A DNA stretch of 64,000 bases from Limnovirga soli (GCF_013106755.1 NZ_WHPF01000006.1:186001-250000); one strand, 5' to 3'; counted from the first letter of the stretch, positions 1 through 9,578 are shown. The notes: generated by a model not told the origin, from the sequence alone. A program made the numbers and translations.

Positions 1-31
1 TATTGCTACCCTTGCGATGATATTAGATTAC

Positions 32-892
32 TTACCACTTTTTAGTTTTAACATAATCCCGGCTCATTCTGATACTATCAAAAGGATCGCCTTTACAAAC
101 ATCCTGTTCTACAAACCAGTGTTTTAATCCGGCGGTTTTTCTTGCAGCAAAAATGCGGTCAAAATCAATATCACCATTACCCACTTCTGCAAAAGCACCA
201 CTAGTTCTGTCTTTATCTTTCACATGCCATAGAGGAAAACGACCAGGGTTTGCCTCAAATAATGCCACAGCATCTTTTCCAGCCTTACTTACCCAATATA
301 AATCCAATTCCATTTTAACTTTATTGCTATCAGTTTGATTCAAAAGCAAGTCATATGGCATGGAACCGCCTACATTTTCAAATTCAAAGTCGTGGTTATG
401 GTAACAGAATTGCATATTTGCTTTGTTACAAACCTCGGCTGAGCTGCTTAGCAAATCTGGTAAAGGTTTATATAATTCTGCTGTTCTTTCTGCTGGTGGC
501 AACCAGGCGCAAACCATATATTCCAATTTTAATTCTGCGGCATCATCTACCGCCTTTTGCCAGCCATTTGTTAGCGTAGCAGTTGCATTAGTAGTTCTGC
601 CAGTAACATAATGTGAACTAATAGGTTTTAAACCCAGGTTGTTGCAAATAGTAGCGAATTCTTTGGCTGTTTTACCAAAAAAAGTTCCGTTATATCCAAA
701 TAACTCTATTTCGTTGTAACCCAGTTTGCTTAATTTCTCCAAAGAACCGGTTACGTCTTTGGCTAAAGCATCACGAAGTGTATACAATTGAATACCCAGT
801 GCTTTCTTTTTGGGTGCAGCCAGCAATGTAGATGATAAACCAATACCTGCAGCAGTAAATGCAAGTGATTTAACAAATGTTCTCCTTTCCAT
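32..892 (-). CDS. Sugar phosphate isomerase/epimerase family protein, exported
   Basis: The 286-residue protein looks like a xylose-isomerase-like TIM barrel. Likely metal and substrate residues are visible in YHNHDFEF (164-171), E195 and D197 of MELDLYW, WHVKD (222-226) and FVEQD (260-264). The N-terminus has twin arginines (RRTFVK) followed by a hydrophobic stretch to about residue 26, suggesting Tat-type export to the periplasm. Members of this family isomerise or epimerise sugars or act on inositol-type substrates; the substrate cannot be told here. It appears to be a single-gene unit, separated from the tonB operon by about 230 bases that hold a terminator hairpin and a dispersed repeat. 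Confidence 0.85.
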   Translation of the reverse strand: MERRTFVKSLAFTAAGIGLSSTLLAAPKKKALGIQLYTLRDALAKDVTGSLEKLSKLGYNEIELFGYNGTFFGKTAKEFATICNNLGLKPISSHYVTGRTTNATATLTNGWQKAVDDAAELKLEYMVCAWLPPAERTAELYKPLPDLLSSSAEVCNKANMQFCYHNHDFEFENVGGSMPYDLLLNQTDSNKVKMELDLYWVSKAGKDAVALFEANPGRFPLWHVKDKDRTSGAFAEVGNGDIDFDRIFAARKTAGLKHWFVEQDVCKGDPFDSIRMSRDYVKTKKW

Positions 893-1000
893 ATAGTAAG
901 TTTTATGGACTGAATATAGTGCTTATTATTAAACAAAACGATTAGAAATGAATAAATTAATAATCCATTTTATTCATTGCTGCCATAAATGAGGAACGAT

Positions 1001-1017
1001 GCAGTGAGTGACACAAG
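1001..1017 (+). repeat. CAAGT-box intergenic element, copy 1 (divergent subtype)
   Basis: Degenerate copy with the GTGAGTGACACAAG core shared with copies at 21526, 51837 and 63246; the first CAAGT half is lost. TGCTGCC lies 20 bases upstream at 978-984. Confidence 0.6.
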
Positions 1018-1075
1018 AGAAGATGAGTAAAGGATCAATTGCATGCCATATAAATAATACCAATAGATTGATAAA

Positions 1076-1107
1076 TAAAAAAGCCTCCATCATGTGGAGG
1101 CTTTTTA
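1076..1107 (-). terminator. Rho-independent terminator of the tonB operon
   Basis: An 8-base-pair stem (1082-1089 with 1095-1102) and 5-base loop are flanked by A and T runs, so it can work on both strands. It lies 17 bases past the tonB stop codon. Confidence 0.8.
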
Positions 1108-1123
1108 TTTATTTAAGTTTAGA

Positions 1124-1957
1124 TTACCCTTCAGAAACCTGGAAAGTAATGCTTTGCTTTTGACGGTAAATTACGTTTCTACCATTTTGAACTGCAGGAG
1201 TCCAGGCTGGTCCTTTTTTGATAACACGTACTGCTTCTTCTTTGGTACCATAACCTGGGTCATTAAGTGCTTGTACCTCAGAGATATTTCCGTTTTTATC
1301 TACAAGAAATGAAACAATAACAGTATAGTTGGCAGGAGGTGCTCCATTATCAACTGGCACGTTACTATTTAAATTTCTTTCCAGATATTTTGTCCAGGCA
1401 CCAGATCCACCTGGAAATTTAGCTTCAATTTGCACAGTTTTGAACTCTTTATCATAGTCTTCTACTTGTGCTTTTGGGGCTTCTACCTGTCCGGTACTTT
1501 GTTCTACCGGAGGTGCGATTACATCGGACTTTTCACCTTCCTGATTGATGGTACCAATTTTAGTATCATCCAATTTATCTTGTTCAGGTGGCTTTTCATC
1601 TGGCTTAACCTCTTCATCTTTTACAATTTTAGGAGGTGTAAACTTTGTAATCTCCACTTTTGGTGGTTCCACTTTTGGTGGTGGTGGAGGTGGTGGTGGC
1701 TCAGGTTTTTTCTCATCCTGCTTTACGTCAGCAAGAGAAACATCTTCCACCAGAATTTGAGTCTGTTTTTCCGGCACAACGTATTTGGCCAAAACACTTC
1801 CTAAAAAAACCAATAAACAAATGGCAAGCATGCTTGTCACTGATATGATTAGTCTTTTTTTGTAGGTTTTACGCAGGTCGTATGCCCCATACTCTTTATT
1901 TCTACCCTCGAAAATTAAATCGAGGATATCTGCGGTTAAAATTTTATTTATGTCCAT
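1124..1957 (-). CDS. tonB: TonB family energy transducer
   Basis: The 277-residue protein has a cytoplasmic head (1-34), one membrane helix (about 35-57), a proline-rich periplasmic spacer that includes a run of eight prolines near residue 90, and a C-terminal TonB domain (about 185-275). Its last part contains the typical VSFLVDKNGNISEVQ and AWTPAVQNGR segments. TonB passes proton-motive energy from ExbB/ExbD to outer-membrane receptors. It is the last gene of the exbB-exbD-exbD-tonB operon, 42 bases after the second exbD. The N-terminal segment with EYGAYDLRK is typical of Bacteroidota TonB proteins. Confidence 0.93.
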   Translation of the reverse strand: MDINKILTADILDLIFEGRNKEYGAYDLRKTYKKRLIISVTSMLAICLLVFLGSVLAKYVVPEKQTQILVEDVSLADVKQDEKKPEPPPPPPPPKVEPPKVEITKFTPPKIVKDEEVKPDEKPPEQDKLDDTKIGTINQEGEKSDVIAPPVEQSTGQVEAPKAQVEDYDKEFKTVQIEAKFPGGSGAWTKYLERNLNSNVPVDNGAPPANYTVIVSFLVDKNGNISEVQALNDPGYGTKEEAVRVIKKGPAWTPAVQNGRNVIYRQKQSITFQVSEG

Positions 1958-1999
1958 TGCTCGGGAATTAATTGATTTAATTGAAATCCTGATAATATC

Positions 2000-2548
2000 C
2001 TAATTACCAGAACTTTGTTCTGTTATTTTAATCAACTGATCTTCATCAGGAGAGATATCAACAAGTGCATATCTTTTAATAACGTTAATTGACATTTCAT
2101 CAAGAATATCAATTACATTTTTATAAGTGCTTTCATCACTTGGCTTGATAACTACCACCATATCAGAAGTATCTGTTGATTGCTTTTTTTGGATAAGAAC
2201 GTCTCTGATATCTTTAAAATTAGATGCTTTGAAGTTTGTTCCAGTAGCATCTGCTTTTAAAATTCCCTCATAATAGAACACATTATTATCCTTTCCCAGC
2301 AAAATGGTAAGCGCACCAGATTCTTTAGCCTTATTCTGCTCTTCCGGAGTAGCTCTGTCATCCGGCAAGTTCAGCTTCATTGCTGTTGGCTGGCTCATTG
2401 TAGTAGTAAAGATAAAAAATGTTATCAGCAGGAAACCTAAGTCCACCATTGGAGTAAGGTCTACCCTAGTTGACATTTTTTTCCCTTTCTTGACGCCGGG
2501 GCCTTTCTTATGTTTCCCCCCGCCGCCCGAGGTATCCATTTCTGCCAT
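2000..2548 (-). CDS. exbD: ExbD biopolymer transport protein
   Basis: The 182-residue inner-membrane protein has a lysine- and glycine-rich N-terminus, then a single helix at about 29-52. The helix carries the conserved aspartate in TPMVDLGFLLITFF that takes part in proton flow in the ExbD/TolR family. A periplasmic domain follows. It sits between a longer exbD paralogue and tonB in one operon. Two different ExbD subunits next to one ExbB is a common Bacteroidota arrangement. Confidence 0.93.
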   Translation of the reverse strand: MAEMDTSGGGGKHKKGPGVKKGKKMSTRVDLTPMVDLGFLLITFFIFTTTMSQPTAMKLNLPDDRATPEEQNKAKESGALTILLGKDNNVFYYEGILKADATGTNFKASNFKDIRDVLIQKKQSTDTSDMVVVIKPSDESTYKNVIDILDEMSINVIKRYALVDISPDEDQLIKITEQSSGN

Positions 2549-2597
2549 GATAAAACATTTAAATTTTTAAAAATATATTTCTATTATTCAATAAAAG

Positions 2598-3269
2598 CTA
2601 TTCTTCAGATTTTGCATCCTTACTCATTGACTGTTTCCAAAGGTCTGATCCTTGTGGAACACTCTCAGGGTTGGTAACCATTTGAAATTTAAAGAATTCA
2701 TTCTTTTTAAATGCAGTAATTACATTTTTAAAAGATGGATACTTTGCAATGTTATCTCCTTTGAGCAATAAGTTAGGCTTTTGTCCTGCATAAACTGTAG
2801 CTACAGCTCTCATCCAATCTATCAATTCATTATTAGACGTGTCTTTACAAGGAATACCCGGTAAAGTTTGGTCTGTCATTTTATCAACAGGGATGGTAGC
2901 TTGCTGCTTTAATTGATTGATGGCAACCCCAATAAAAGGCGCTTTTACCAAAGCGGCTATTTCAGCATCAGTTAGTCCAAGATTTTTGGAGCTATTAATT
3001 GTAGAAATAATTTCCTTTTTATTTGCCTTATCGATGGAATTATCCCCTGTAGAAAGGAAAACTTTTCCATCTTTATTCAAAGTAATAAGTACCACATCCT
3101 TTTCAGGTGCAACTTTAGAAGCAACTGAGTTAGGTGTGCTTACCGGAACAGCCTCAGAAGGCTTAAACTTTGTAGTAAGAATGAAGAATGATAACAGCAA
3201 AAAAGCAACATCGCACATCGCAGTCATATCGACACTCGTACTTTTTCGTGGTAATTTAGGTCTTGACAT
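2598..3269 (-). CDS. exbD: ExbD biopolymer transport protein, longer paralogue
   Basis: The 223-residue protein has the ExbD helix near its N-terminus (STSVDMTAMCDVAFLLLSFF, conserved Asp in CDVAF) followed by a periplasmic domain about 40 residues longer than in its neighbour. It lies 70 bases after exbB and 49 bases before the second exbD, so all four genes are probably co-transcribed. The extra length falls in the middle and C-terminal part; its role is unknown. Confidence 0.92.
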   Translation of the reverse strand: MSRPKLPRKSTSVDMTAMCDVAFLLLSFFILTTKFKPSEAVPVSTPNSVASKVAPEKDVVLITLNKDGKVFLSTGDNSIDKANKKEIISTINSSKNLGLTDAEIAALVKAPFIGVAINQLKQQATIPVDKMTDQTLPGIPCKDTSNNELIDWMRAVATVYAGQKPNLLLKGDNIAKYPSFKNVITAFKKNEFFKFQMVTNPESVPQGSDLWKQSMSKDAKSEE

Positions 3270-3339
3270 TATGTAAATATTTTATAACTTCTGATAAGTA
3301 GATGCAACAACCTTTATATTCCACAAATAAATGTTCAAT

Positions 3340-4203
3340 TTATTTGTAGTTAGCTGCGAAGCTTTGTGTTAAGGTAAAACCTGATTCATCTATACCAAAA
3401 GTGATAGAATCAATTTTAGTGGTAAACACGTTGTACATAATAATTGCAATTGCAGATGTACCAATACCTAATGCAGTGTTATACAATGCCTCAGAAATAC
3501 CTTGAGAAAGTTTCTGAGCAGCTTCACCACCACCACTCTCACCAAGAGCAGAGAAAGAACGAATCATACCCATAACCGTACCCAACAAACCTAATAATGT
3601 TGCAACAGAGGCAATAGTTGAAAGGAAAACCAGATTTTTCTCAAGCATTGGAAGTTCAAGAGCAGTAGCTTCTTCAACCTCTTTCTGGATATTTAACACC
3701 TTTTGCTCAGTTGTTAATTCACCATTTGAAATCATTTCTTTATACTTACGTAAGCCGGCTTTCATAACATTACCAACAGAACCTTTCTGTTTGTCGCATT
3801 CAGCCATAGCTTTATCAACATCTTTATTGGCAAGGTGGTACTGTACTTTGCGGATAAACTCGGCAATACTGCCTGTTCCTGTAGCTCTTGTAACAGTTAA
3901 AAATCTTTCAATTACAAATGTTAACACAGTCAACATCAATCCAATCAATAAAGGCACAATAATACCACCTTCATACATACGAGGGAAGTTTCCTTTAGGA
4001 CCCTGATGATCAGGCCAAAATCCCCCTTCCATATCAGGGGCAGTGAAGTTACTTGAAGCACCGAGAACATAACGCCAGATAACATACCCAAGAATGATAC
4101 AGGTAAGTGGCGCAATCCAGGAAATGGAATTACTCTTTTTTACTGGTTGTACAGAAGTTGTGCTTTTAATTGCCGCAGTTGCAGCTGGTTTTGTTTCAGC
4201 CAT
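3340..4203 (-). CDS. exbB: ExbB/MotA/TolQ proton channel family protein
   Basis: The 287-residue protein has an N-terminal membrane helix (about 28-48), a second at about 80-95 and two C-terminal helices. The conserved segment STIASVATLLGLLGTVMGMI lies near 200, followed by the ALYNTALGIGTSAIAIIMYN helix. This matches ExbB, which forms the proton channel with ExbD. The start ATG at 4203 is preceded by about 640 gene-free bases. It is the first gene of the operon. Confidence 0.93.
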   Translation of the reverse strand: MAETKPAATAAIKSTTSVQPVKKSNSISWIAPLTCIILGYVIWRYVLGASSNFTAPDMEGGFWPDHQGPKGNFPRMYEGGIIVPLLIGLMLTVLTFVIERFLTVTRATGTGSIAEFIRKVQYHLANKDVDKAMAECDKQKGSVGNVMKAGLRKYKEMISNGELTTEQKVLNIQKEVEEATALELPMLEKNLVFLSTIASVATLLGLLGTVMGMIRSFSALGESGGGEAAQKLSQGISEALYNTALGIGTSAIAIIMYNVFTTKIDSITFGIDESGFTLTQSFAANYK

Positions 4204-4839
4204 GACACAATTGATTTTTGGTTAAAAATTTTAAGATTACAATTCTAATGAAAATTCATTTGAAATAGCAAGTTTATTTCAAATAATTTGATTGGGTGCA
4301 CAAATTAAAAACTTTATTTAACGCCACCAACATGATATTTTCTTTTTTATAAAAAAACCTGCTGTTTTTTTTTAATAAACCCTTTATTGTGAACAAATCG
4401 CTTCTAATCAGTCACTTTTCTTCGAAATTTTCAGAAACCCCTATTTTAATGCGTAAATTTTACAGAATGAGCAAATCTGTAAATAACAGCTTTATTTTTT
4501 AATACCTGCAATATGGAAAAAAATTATCAGGATTCTTTTATAAAAACCATTTACTTCAATCTATTTATCAGCACTGTACCTAAACATTCTTATGCAAACG
4601 TTTGCGTTGTGATTAAATTTATTTACCCGAATAAATTTTTGTTTTTTTATTAGTTAGTCTGTGCCATAAACCTCAAGAAATGAATTGCCGGCAATATTCA
4701 AATGCGGTAGTAAACATATAAAGATTTACGAAATTTAAAACTGATTAACCGCTTAACAAATATTGCATGGGTTAATGGATTCGAAATAGCAGTATTACAA
4801 TTATTCCAGTACATTTATTCTTTAAACTATTAATCATTT
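4204..4839. other. Gene-free divergent spacer
   Basis: About 640 AT-rich bases between the divergent exbB and metalloprotease genes. No convincing reading frame, RNA gene or complete promoter was seen. It is one of the few large spacers that lacks the dispersed CAAGT-box element. Confidence 0.6.
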
Positions 4840-7362
4840 ATGAAGAAAGTACTGCTATCTATTTTGGTTTTAGCTACTGCTACTCTCACTTTTGCGCAAA
4901 AAAAGAAAGAGGTAGTTCCCATTGTAAAATCAGATTCAATTCCACCAAAACCTGCAAAACCTCCTACCGGTCCAAAAAAATATCAGGATCTTATTACAGA
5001 AAAAGCAATTTCAAAGCCCGGTTTATTCACCGTTCATAAAATTGATGAGAAATGGTATCTGGAAATACCTGATTCAATTATGAAAAGGGAAATTATGGCA
5101 ATCACCAGATTTAGTAAGGCTGCCGGCGGTGGAAATATTTATGGCGGCGAAGAGGCGAATGAACAAACTATTTCATGGGAAAGAGGACCAAAAGACAATG
5201 TTTTTCTAAGGGTTATTACTACCATAAGTGTAGCAGATTCTACCAATCAAATTTATAAGGCTGTTACCAACTCAAATTTAAATCCAATTGCTGCTGCTTT
5301 TGAAATAAAAGCATTGGGAAAAGACTCCACCAGTGTTATTATTGATGTTACTGATTTCTTTAATGGTGACAATCAGGTTATTAATATTGACCCCAGTGGT
5401 AAAAAATTCCTGAATCTGGCTAATTTGGCCAGTGACAGAAGCTATATTAAAACAATAAACAGCTACCCTATTAATATTGAAGTAAAAACAGTAAAAACCT
5501 ATAATTCTTATCCCAATTTAGGTTTTGGCAGCTCACCCTTCCCATCAGCTACATTGCCTGCGGCATACGCAGCGGGCGCTGTTACATTTGAAATGAATAC
5601 CTCTTTTATACTGTTGCCTAAAACGCCCATGACAAGAAGATATTTCGACCCAAGGGTAGGGTATTTTGCTGATTACTATACAGTTTTTTCCGACAATCAG
5701 CAGAAAGTTCAGGAAGATGTTTTTGTTACAAGATGGAGACTGGAACCCAAAGAGGAAGATTTGGATAAATTTAAAAGAGGTGAATTGGTTGAGCCAAAGA
5801 AACCTATCATTTATTATATAGATCCAGCTACTCCCAAGCAATGGAGACCATACCTGATTGCCGGTGTAAATGACTGGCAAAAAGCATTTGAAAAGGCTGG
5901 CTTCAGAAATGCAATTATGGCAAAAGAATGGCCGGAAAATGATACCACTATGAGTTTGGAAGATGCCAGATACTCTGTTTTACGCTATTTTGCTTCTGAT
6001 ATAGAAAATGCCTATGGCCCCAATGTACACGACCCACGTAGCGGAGAAATTCTGGAAAGCCATATTGGATGGTACCATAATGTAATGCAATTATTGCACG
6101 ATTGGTATTTTATTCAAACCGCGGCTGTTGACCCCAAAGCAAGAACCATGAATTTTGATGACAGCCTTATGGGACAACTAATCCGTTTTGTATCTTCCCA
6201 TGAAGTTGGCCATACCCTTGGTTTAAGACATAATATGGGTAGCAGTAGTAAAACCCCCGTTGAATTATTAAGAAATAAAGCCTGGGTTGAAGCAAATGGG
6301 CACACTGCCTCTATTATGGACTATGCCCGCTTTAATTATGTAGCTCAGCCCGAAGACAATATCTCAGAAGTAGGGTTATTCCCCCGTATAGGAGCCTATG
6401 ATAAATGGGCTATTCAGTGGGGGTACACACCTACCAATGCCAAAGATGCTAAGGAAGATGCAAAAATTACCAATAAATGGATAATTGATAGCTTAAGCGC
6501 CAATCCACGACTTTGGTTTGGAACAGAAACCAATCCATTCGATCCGCGTTCCCAAACAGAGGACCTAAGCGATAATAATGTAAAAGCCAGCGAATACGGT
6601 ATTAAAAATTTACAACGCATAGTGCCCAATTTAAATACATGGACAAAAGAGGAAGCTGATAAATACGACAACCTGTACAATATGTACAACCAGGTTACCA
6701 CTCAATTTAGCCGCTATATGGGCCATGTACTTAAAAACGTTGGCGGAATTTACGAAACACCCAAAAGCGTAGAACAACAAGGCGATGTATATGAACCAAC
6801 GCCTAAAACCATGCAACAGGATGCAGTAGGCTTTTTAAATAAGCAATTATTTACAACACCAAACTGGCTGTTAGATAAAAGCCTTCTAAATAAATTTAGC
6901 AATCCGGTTGCTGCAGAAACTGTTGGAAATATTCAAACCAATATTTTAAATAGTTTAATCAGCTCTTCCAGGTTAAACAGGTTAGCCATTACTGCCAACC
7001 GCTTTGGTGCAGCTAATACCTATGCTGCTGAAGATTTGCTAAACGATGTTAAAAAAGGTGTTTGGAGCGAACTTAGCACCAAAAAGCCAATTGATAATTT
7101 ACGCCGTAACCTGCAAAAGTCATATGCAGAAACACTAATGGCTATTATTAACCCGGCCACACCAGCTGCCAGTGGCTTTACATTGGCGGGTTTTGGTAGC
7201 ATAAACATCAAAAACACGGATATCCCATCTATTGTTAGGGCGCATTTAACCAGCCTTAGAGCAGATATTCTTGCCGCTATTCCAGGCACTACTGATAAGT
7301 TAAGCAAGTATCACCTACAAGATGTTGCAGAGCGTATTAAAAGAGCACTTGAACCAAAATAA
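4840..7362 (+). CDS. Secreted zinc-dependent metalloprotease (DUF5117/DUF5118 type)
   Basis: The 840-residue protein starts with a signal peptide ending near TFAQ (residue 20). The zinc site is HEVGHTLGLRH (454-464), an HExxHxxGxxH metzincin signature followed by NMG. The long N-terminal region and the C-terminal part past about 560 match the layout of the large Bacteroidota metalloproteases annotated with DUF5117, DUF5118 and DUF4953. The protein probably acts in the periplasm or outside the cell; its substrate is unknown. It is a single-gene unit ended by a strong terminator. Family assignment is from motif and layout. Confidence 0.9.
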   Translation: MKKVLLSILVLATATLTFAQKKKEVVPIVKSDSIPPKPAKPPTGPKKYQDLITEKAISKPGLFTVHKIDEKWYLEIPDSIMKREIMAITRFSKAAGGGNIYGGEEANEQTISWERGPKDNVFLRVITTISVADSTNQIYKAVTNSNLNPIAAAFEIKALGKDSTSVIIDVTDFFNGDNQVINIDPSGKKFLNLANLASDRSYIKTINSYPINIEVKTVKTYNSYPNLGFGSSPFPSATLPAAYAAGAVTFEMNTSFILLPKTPMTRRYFDPRVGYFADYYTVFSDNQQKVQEDVFVTRWRLEPKEEDLDKFKRGELVEPKKPIIYYIDPATPKQWRPYLIAGVNDWQKAFEKAGFRNAIMAKEWPENDTTMSLEDARYSVLRYFASDIENAYGPNVHDPRSGEILESHIGWYHNVMQLLHDWYFIQTAAVDPKARTMNFDDSLMGQLIRFVSSHEVGHTLGLRHNMGSSSKTPVELLRNKAWVEANGHTASIMDYARFNYVAQPEDNISEVGLFPRIGAYDKWAIQWGYTPTNAKDAKEDAKITNKWIIDSLSANPRLWFGTETNPFDPRSQTEDLSDNNVKASEYGIKNLQRIVPNLNTWTKEEADKYDNLYNMYNQVTTQFSRYMGHVLKNVGGIYETPKSVEQQGDVYEPTPKTMQQDAVGFLNKQLFTTPNWLLDKSLLNKFSNPVAAETVGNIQTNILNSLISSSRLNRLAITANRFGAANTYAAEDLLNDVKKGVWSELSTKKPIDNLRRNLQKSYAETLMAIINPATPAASGFTLAGFGSINIKNTDIPSIVRAHLTSLRADILAAIPGTTDKLSKYHLQDVAERIKRALEPK

Positions 7363-7380
7363 TCATACTTTTATTTTCAT

Positions 7381-7412
7381 AAAAAGCACCCAAAAAAGGG
7401 TGCTTTTTTTTT
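7381..7412 (+). terminator. Rho-independent terminator of the metalloprotease gene
   Basis: A 7-base-pair stem AGCACCC/GGGTGCT (7385-7391 with 7398-7404) is followed by a run of nine T. It begins 18 bases past the stop codon. Confidence 0.85.
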
Positions 7413-7470
7413 GCTTGCAATGGCACGATTTAAGCATTTTCTCTGAGCCAGACAATTGTAGTATCTGGCA

Positions 7471-7496
7471 GCTTTACTTGCGTCGCACACTTGTAC
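7471..7496 (-). repeat. CAAGT-box intergenic element, copy 2
   Basis: Full consensus core on the minus strand (CAAGT-GTGCGACG-CAAGT then AAAGC). GAGCCAGAC at 7445-7453 is a variant of the GCCTGGC flank. It faces copy 3 across about 110 bases. Confidence 0.9.
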
Positions 7497-7607
7497 TTTC
7501 TGATTAAAAGGCAACAATAAAAATGTATTTGATTGATTCTAACATTATACCAATTGTAAATTCACGTGCTGTTATAATGTTTTTACTGCCCGGCAATAGG
7601 CGAACTC

Positions 7608-7624
7608 ATAAGTGTGCGACGCAA
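7608..7624 (+). repeat. CAAGT-box intergenic element, copy 3
   Basis: Core with first half TAAGT and second half cut to CAACG. A GCCTGGC flank is at 7649-7655. It forms an inverted pair with copy 2. Confidence 0.8.
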
Positions 7625-7727
7625 CGGATGCTTAATTATTAATCAGCTGCCTGGCTAATCATATGCATTTGTATAAACCATTTTAAAAATTATGCTACAT
7701 GCCAACAAGCATTTAGTTTTGCAACCT

Positions 7728-8249
7728 ATGAGCGATTATATTAACATTGGTAAGCTGGCAGCTGTTTTTGGGGTAACAGGTGAACTAATATTAAAACATG
7801 CACTGGGTAAAAAAATTAGTTTTAAACCCGGCGAAGCCATTTTTGTGGAAGAGAAAAAGGATGCTTACCTACCCTATTTTGTAACATCGGCCAAAGCCAA
7901 AACAGAGGATGAAACCATATTACAAATTGAAGATATTGATTCAAGGGAAAAGGCAATGATATTATTAAGAAAACAAGTATGGTTGCCACAGGAAGATTTT
8001 AGAAAAATGGTGGCAAAAAATTCACCTATTGGCTTATTGGGCTATACCATTTTGGAGGAAGGAACTGCATTGGGCATTATTGAGGAAGTAATAGAACAGC
8101 CTCATCAGGTGTTACTTAGCTTTATAAAAGAAGAAAAAGAAGTTTTAATACCCTTGCATGATGCCACTTTGGTGAATATTGATCACAAAAAAAAGGAAGT
8201 ACATGTAGTACTTCCTGATGGCTTGCTGGATGTTTATTTAAATGTTTAG
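7728..8249 (+). CDS. rimM: Ribosome maturation factor RimM
   Basis: From the ATG at 7728 the protein has 173 residues. It starts MSDYINIGKLAAVFGVTGEL, the usual RimM N-terminal strand, and has a PRC-barrel domain from about residue 95 (SPIGLLGYTILEEG to GLLDVYLNV). RimM binds S19 and helps 16S rRNA 3'-domain maturation. An in-frame ATG 36 bases upstream at 7692 would add 12 residues that do not fit the family, so the later start is preferred. The usual neighbours rpsP and trmD are absent. Its 3' end overlaps the convergent dehydrogenase gene by 4 bases. Confidence 0.9.
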   Translation: MSDYINIGKLAAVFGVTGELILKHALGKKISFKPGEAIFVEEKKDAYLPYFVTSAKAKTEDETILQIEDIDSREKAMILLRKQVWLPQEDFRKMVAKNSPIGLLGYTILEEGTALGIIEEVIEQPHQVLLSFIKEEKEVLIPLHDATLVNIDHKKKEVHVVLPDGLLDVYLNV

Positions 8250-9373
8250 TATTCTGTTTTTACCCAGTTTACATTTCTTTCTTTGAGGTAGTTGAGTATA
8301 TAATTAAAACAACTCTCATACTTACCAACCAATTCGGGTGGAAAAACACCTTTATCGCTGAACAATCCTGCAGCAAATGCATTTACGGCTGCGGTACAGG
8401 TATACCCTGTTGTTCTGGACATTGAAGAGGTTTGTGTTGCAGTATCGTACCTGTCAAGCATATTATATTCAATTGTTTTTTTCACACCATTGGATTTACC
8501 TTTTACTACCACTTTCATAATGGTAAATTCTTCCTCGCCGGGTTGCAGTTTCCACTCGTTTAGCAAAATGGCAGAGGTATAATGCAAAGGAATTATTTCC
8601 TGGTTGTTATACTGCATAGGTGTTTCGGCAAAAAAGCCACTGCGTTGTAATGCGATAATCATGGCTGCATGGCCGGGATAACGCAGGGTTTTCTCCTTCA
8701 TATCAGGCACATGAGGCATAGTAAACAAAATAGAACGTAAACCATCAGTATTAAATGATTCTAAGGTACCTACCTCATCAAATTCCATTAAATCAATTTC
8801 AGTTAATGCCGGCTTTACCACAATTTTACCATTTTCCTTTAAACGTGCCGGGCGGGTATATTCTTCGATAACATCGATTGGTGAAAATGGTGCTTTATAC
8901 TCAAATGGCTTTTTACGTGTTTTGGGCAATCCGCCAACATAGCATTCAAAGCTTTCGAGTTCCATGATTTCATTGTAGTATCCAATTACCAGGTTACTAA
9001 CCCCAGGGGCAACACCACAGTCAACTATAGCAGTTATATTTCTCTCTTTTGCAAGCTTATCAAGTGATAAAGCATCTTCGGGGAAAAAAGAGATATCTAC
9101 CACGTTTTTACCTGCTTCTATTACCGCTTTTAAAGTATTAAAACCCATAAAACCGGGCACTGCTGTTACTACCATATCAAAGGGCGCCAGCATGGCAGTA
9201 TACGCTTCATATGCAGTAAGGTTTGCTGTAACAGTTGTGATGGATGCATTCCTGGTGGTTAAGATAGATAGTGCCTGTTCGCTGGCATCGAAAGAAGTTA
9301 CTTCGTGCTGAAGGGCCAGATCTAATGCCATTGTTCTGCCTACCATACCTGCACCTAATACTGCGATTTTCAT
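8246..9373 (-). CDS. Saccharopine dehydrogenase family oxidoreductase
   Basis: The 375-residue protein has an N-terminal Rossmann fold with GAGMVG (7-12) and the saccharopine-dehydrogenase-type segment VDCGVAPGVSNL near residue 118. The C-terminal catalytic half is similar in layout to saccharopine reductases and lysine 6-dehydrogenases. It probably does NAD(P)-dependent oxidation or reduction of an amino-acid derivative; the exact substrate cannot be read from sequence. It is convergent with rimM and shares 4 bases at the stop codons. Confidence 0.85.
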   Translation of the reverse strand: MKIAVLGAGMVGRTMALDLALQHEVTSFDASEQALSILTTRNASITTVTANLTAYEAYTAMLAPFDMVVTAVPGFMGFNTLKAVIEAGKNVVDISFFPEDALSLDKLAKERNITAIVDCGVAPGVSNLVIGYYNEIMELESFECYVGGLPKTRKKPFEYKAPFSPIDVIEEYTRPARLKENGKIVVKPALTEIDLMEFDEVGTLESFNTDGLRSILFTMPHVPDMKEKTLRYPGHAAMIIALQRSGFFAETPMQYNNQEIIPLHYTSAILLNEWKLQPGEEEFTIMKVVVKGKSNGVKKTIEYNMLDRYDTATQTSSMSRTTGYTCTAAVNAFAAGLFSDKGVFPPELVGKYESCFNYILNYLKERNVNWVKTEY

Positions 9374-9392
9374 ATAGCTTTATTTAAGTGGG

Positions 9393-9400
9393 CAAAGCTA
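9393..9400 (-). promoter_or_regulatory. Candidate -7 box for the saccharopine-dehydrogenase-like gene
   Basis: TAGCTTTG on the minus strand fits the Bacteroidota TAnnTTTG -7 element and lies 20 bases before the start codon. No TTG was seen at the expected -33 distance. Confidence 0.4.
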
Positions 9401-9498
9401 ATAAACAGAAAGCAGATTATTGGGAGATTATGTATTGCAAAAGTTGGAGCTATTTTCCTGCTTTTAATCAATAAGCTTTTGATGATATATATACAGGC

Positions 9499-9518
9499 GC
9501 ACAAGTGTGCGACGCAAG
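9499..9518 (+). repeat. CAAGT-box intergenic element, copy 4
   Basis: Core CAAGT-GTGCGACG-CAAG followed by GATGC instead of TAAAGC. It lies between the dehydrogenase start and the plsX stop. Confidence 0.85.
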
Positions 9519-9578
9519 GATGCTTAAATTATTTTCGCCAGCTGATAACAAAAAAGATAGTTATAAAAAGAGGAGGAA

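Noticed and set aside
1430-1804. Trp/Phe-rich plus-strand frame opposite tonB
   Set aside because: It mirrors the proline-rich TonB spacer and has no own start context.
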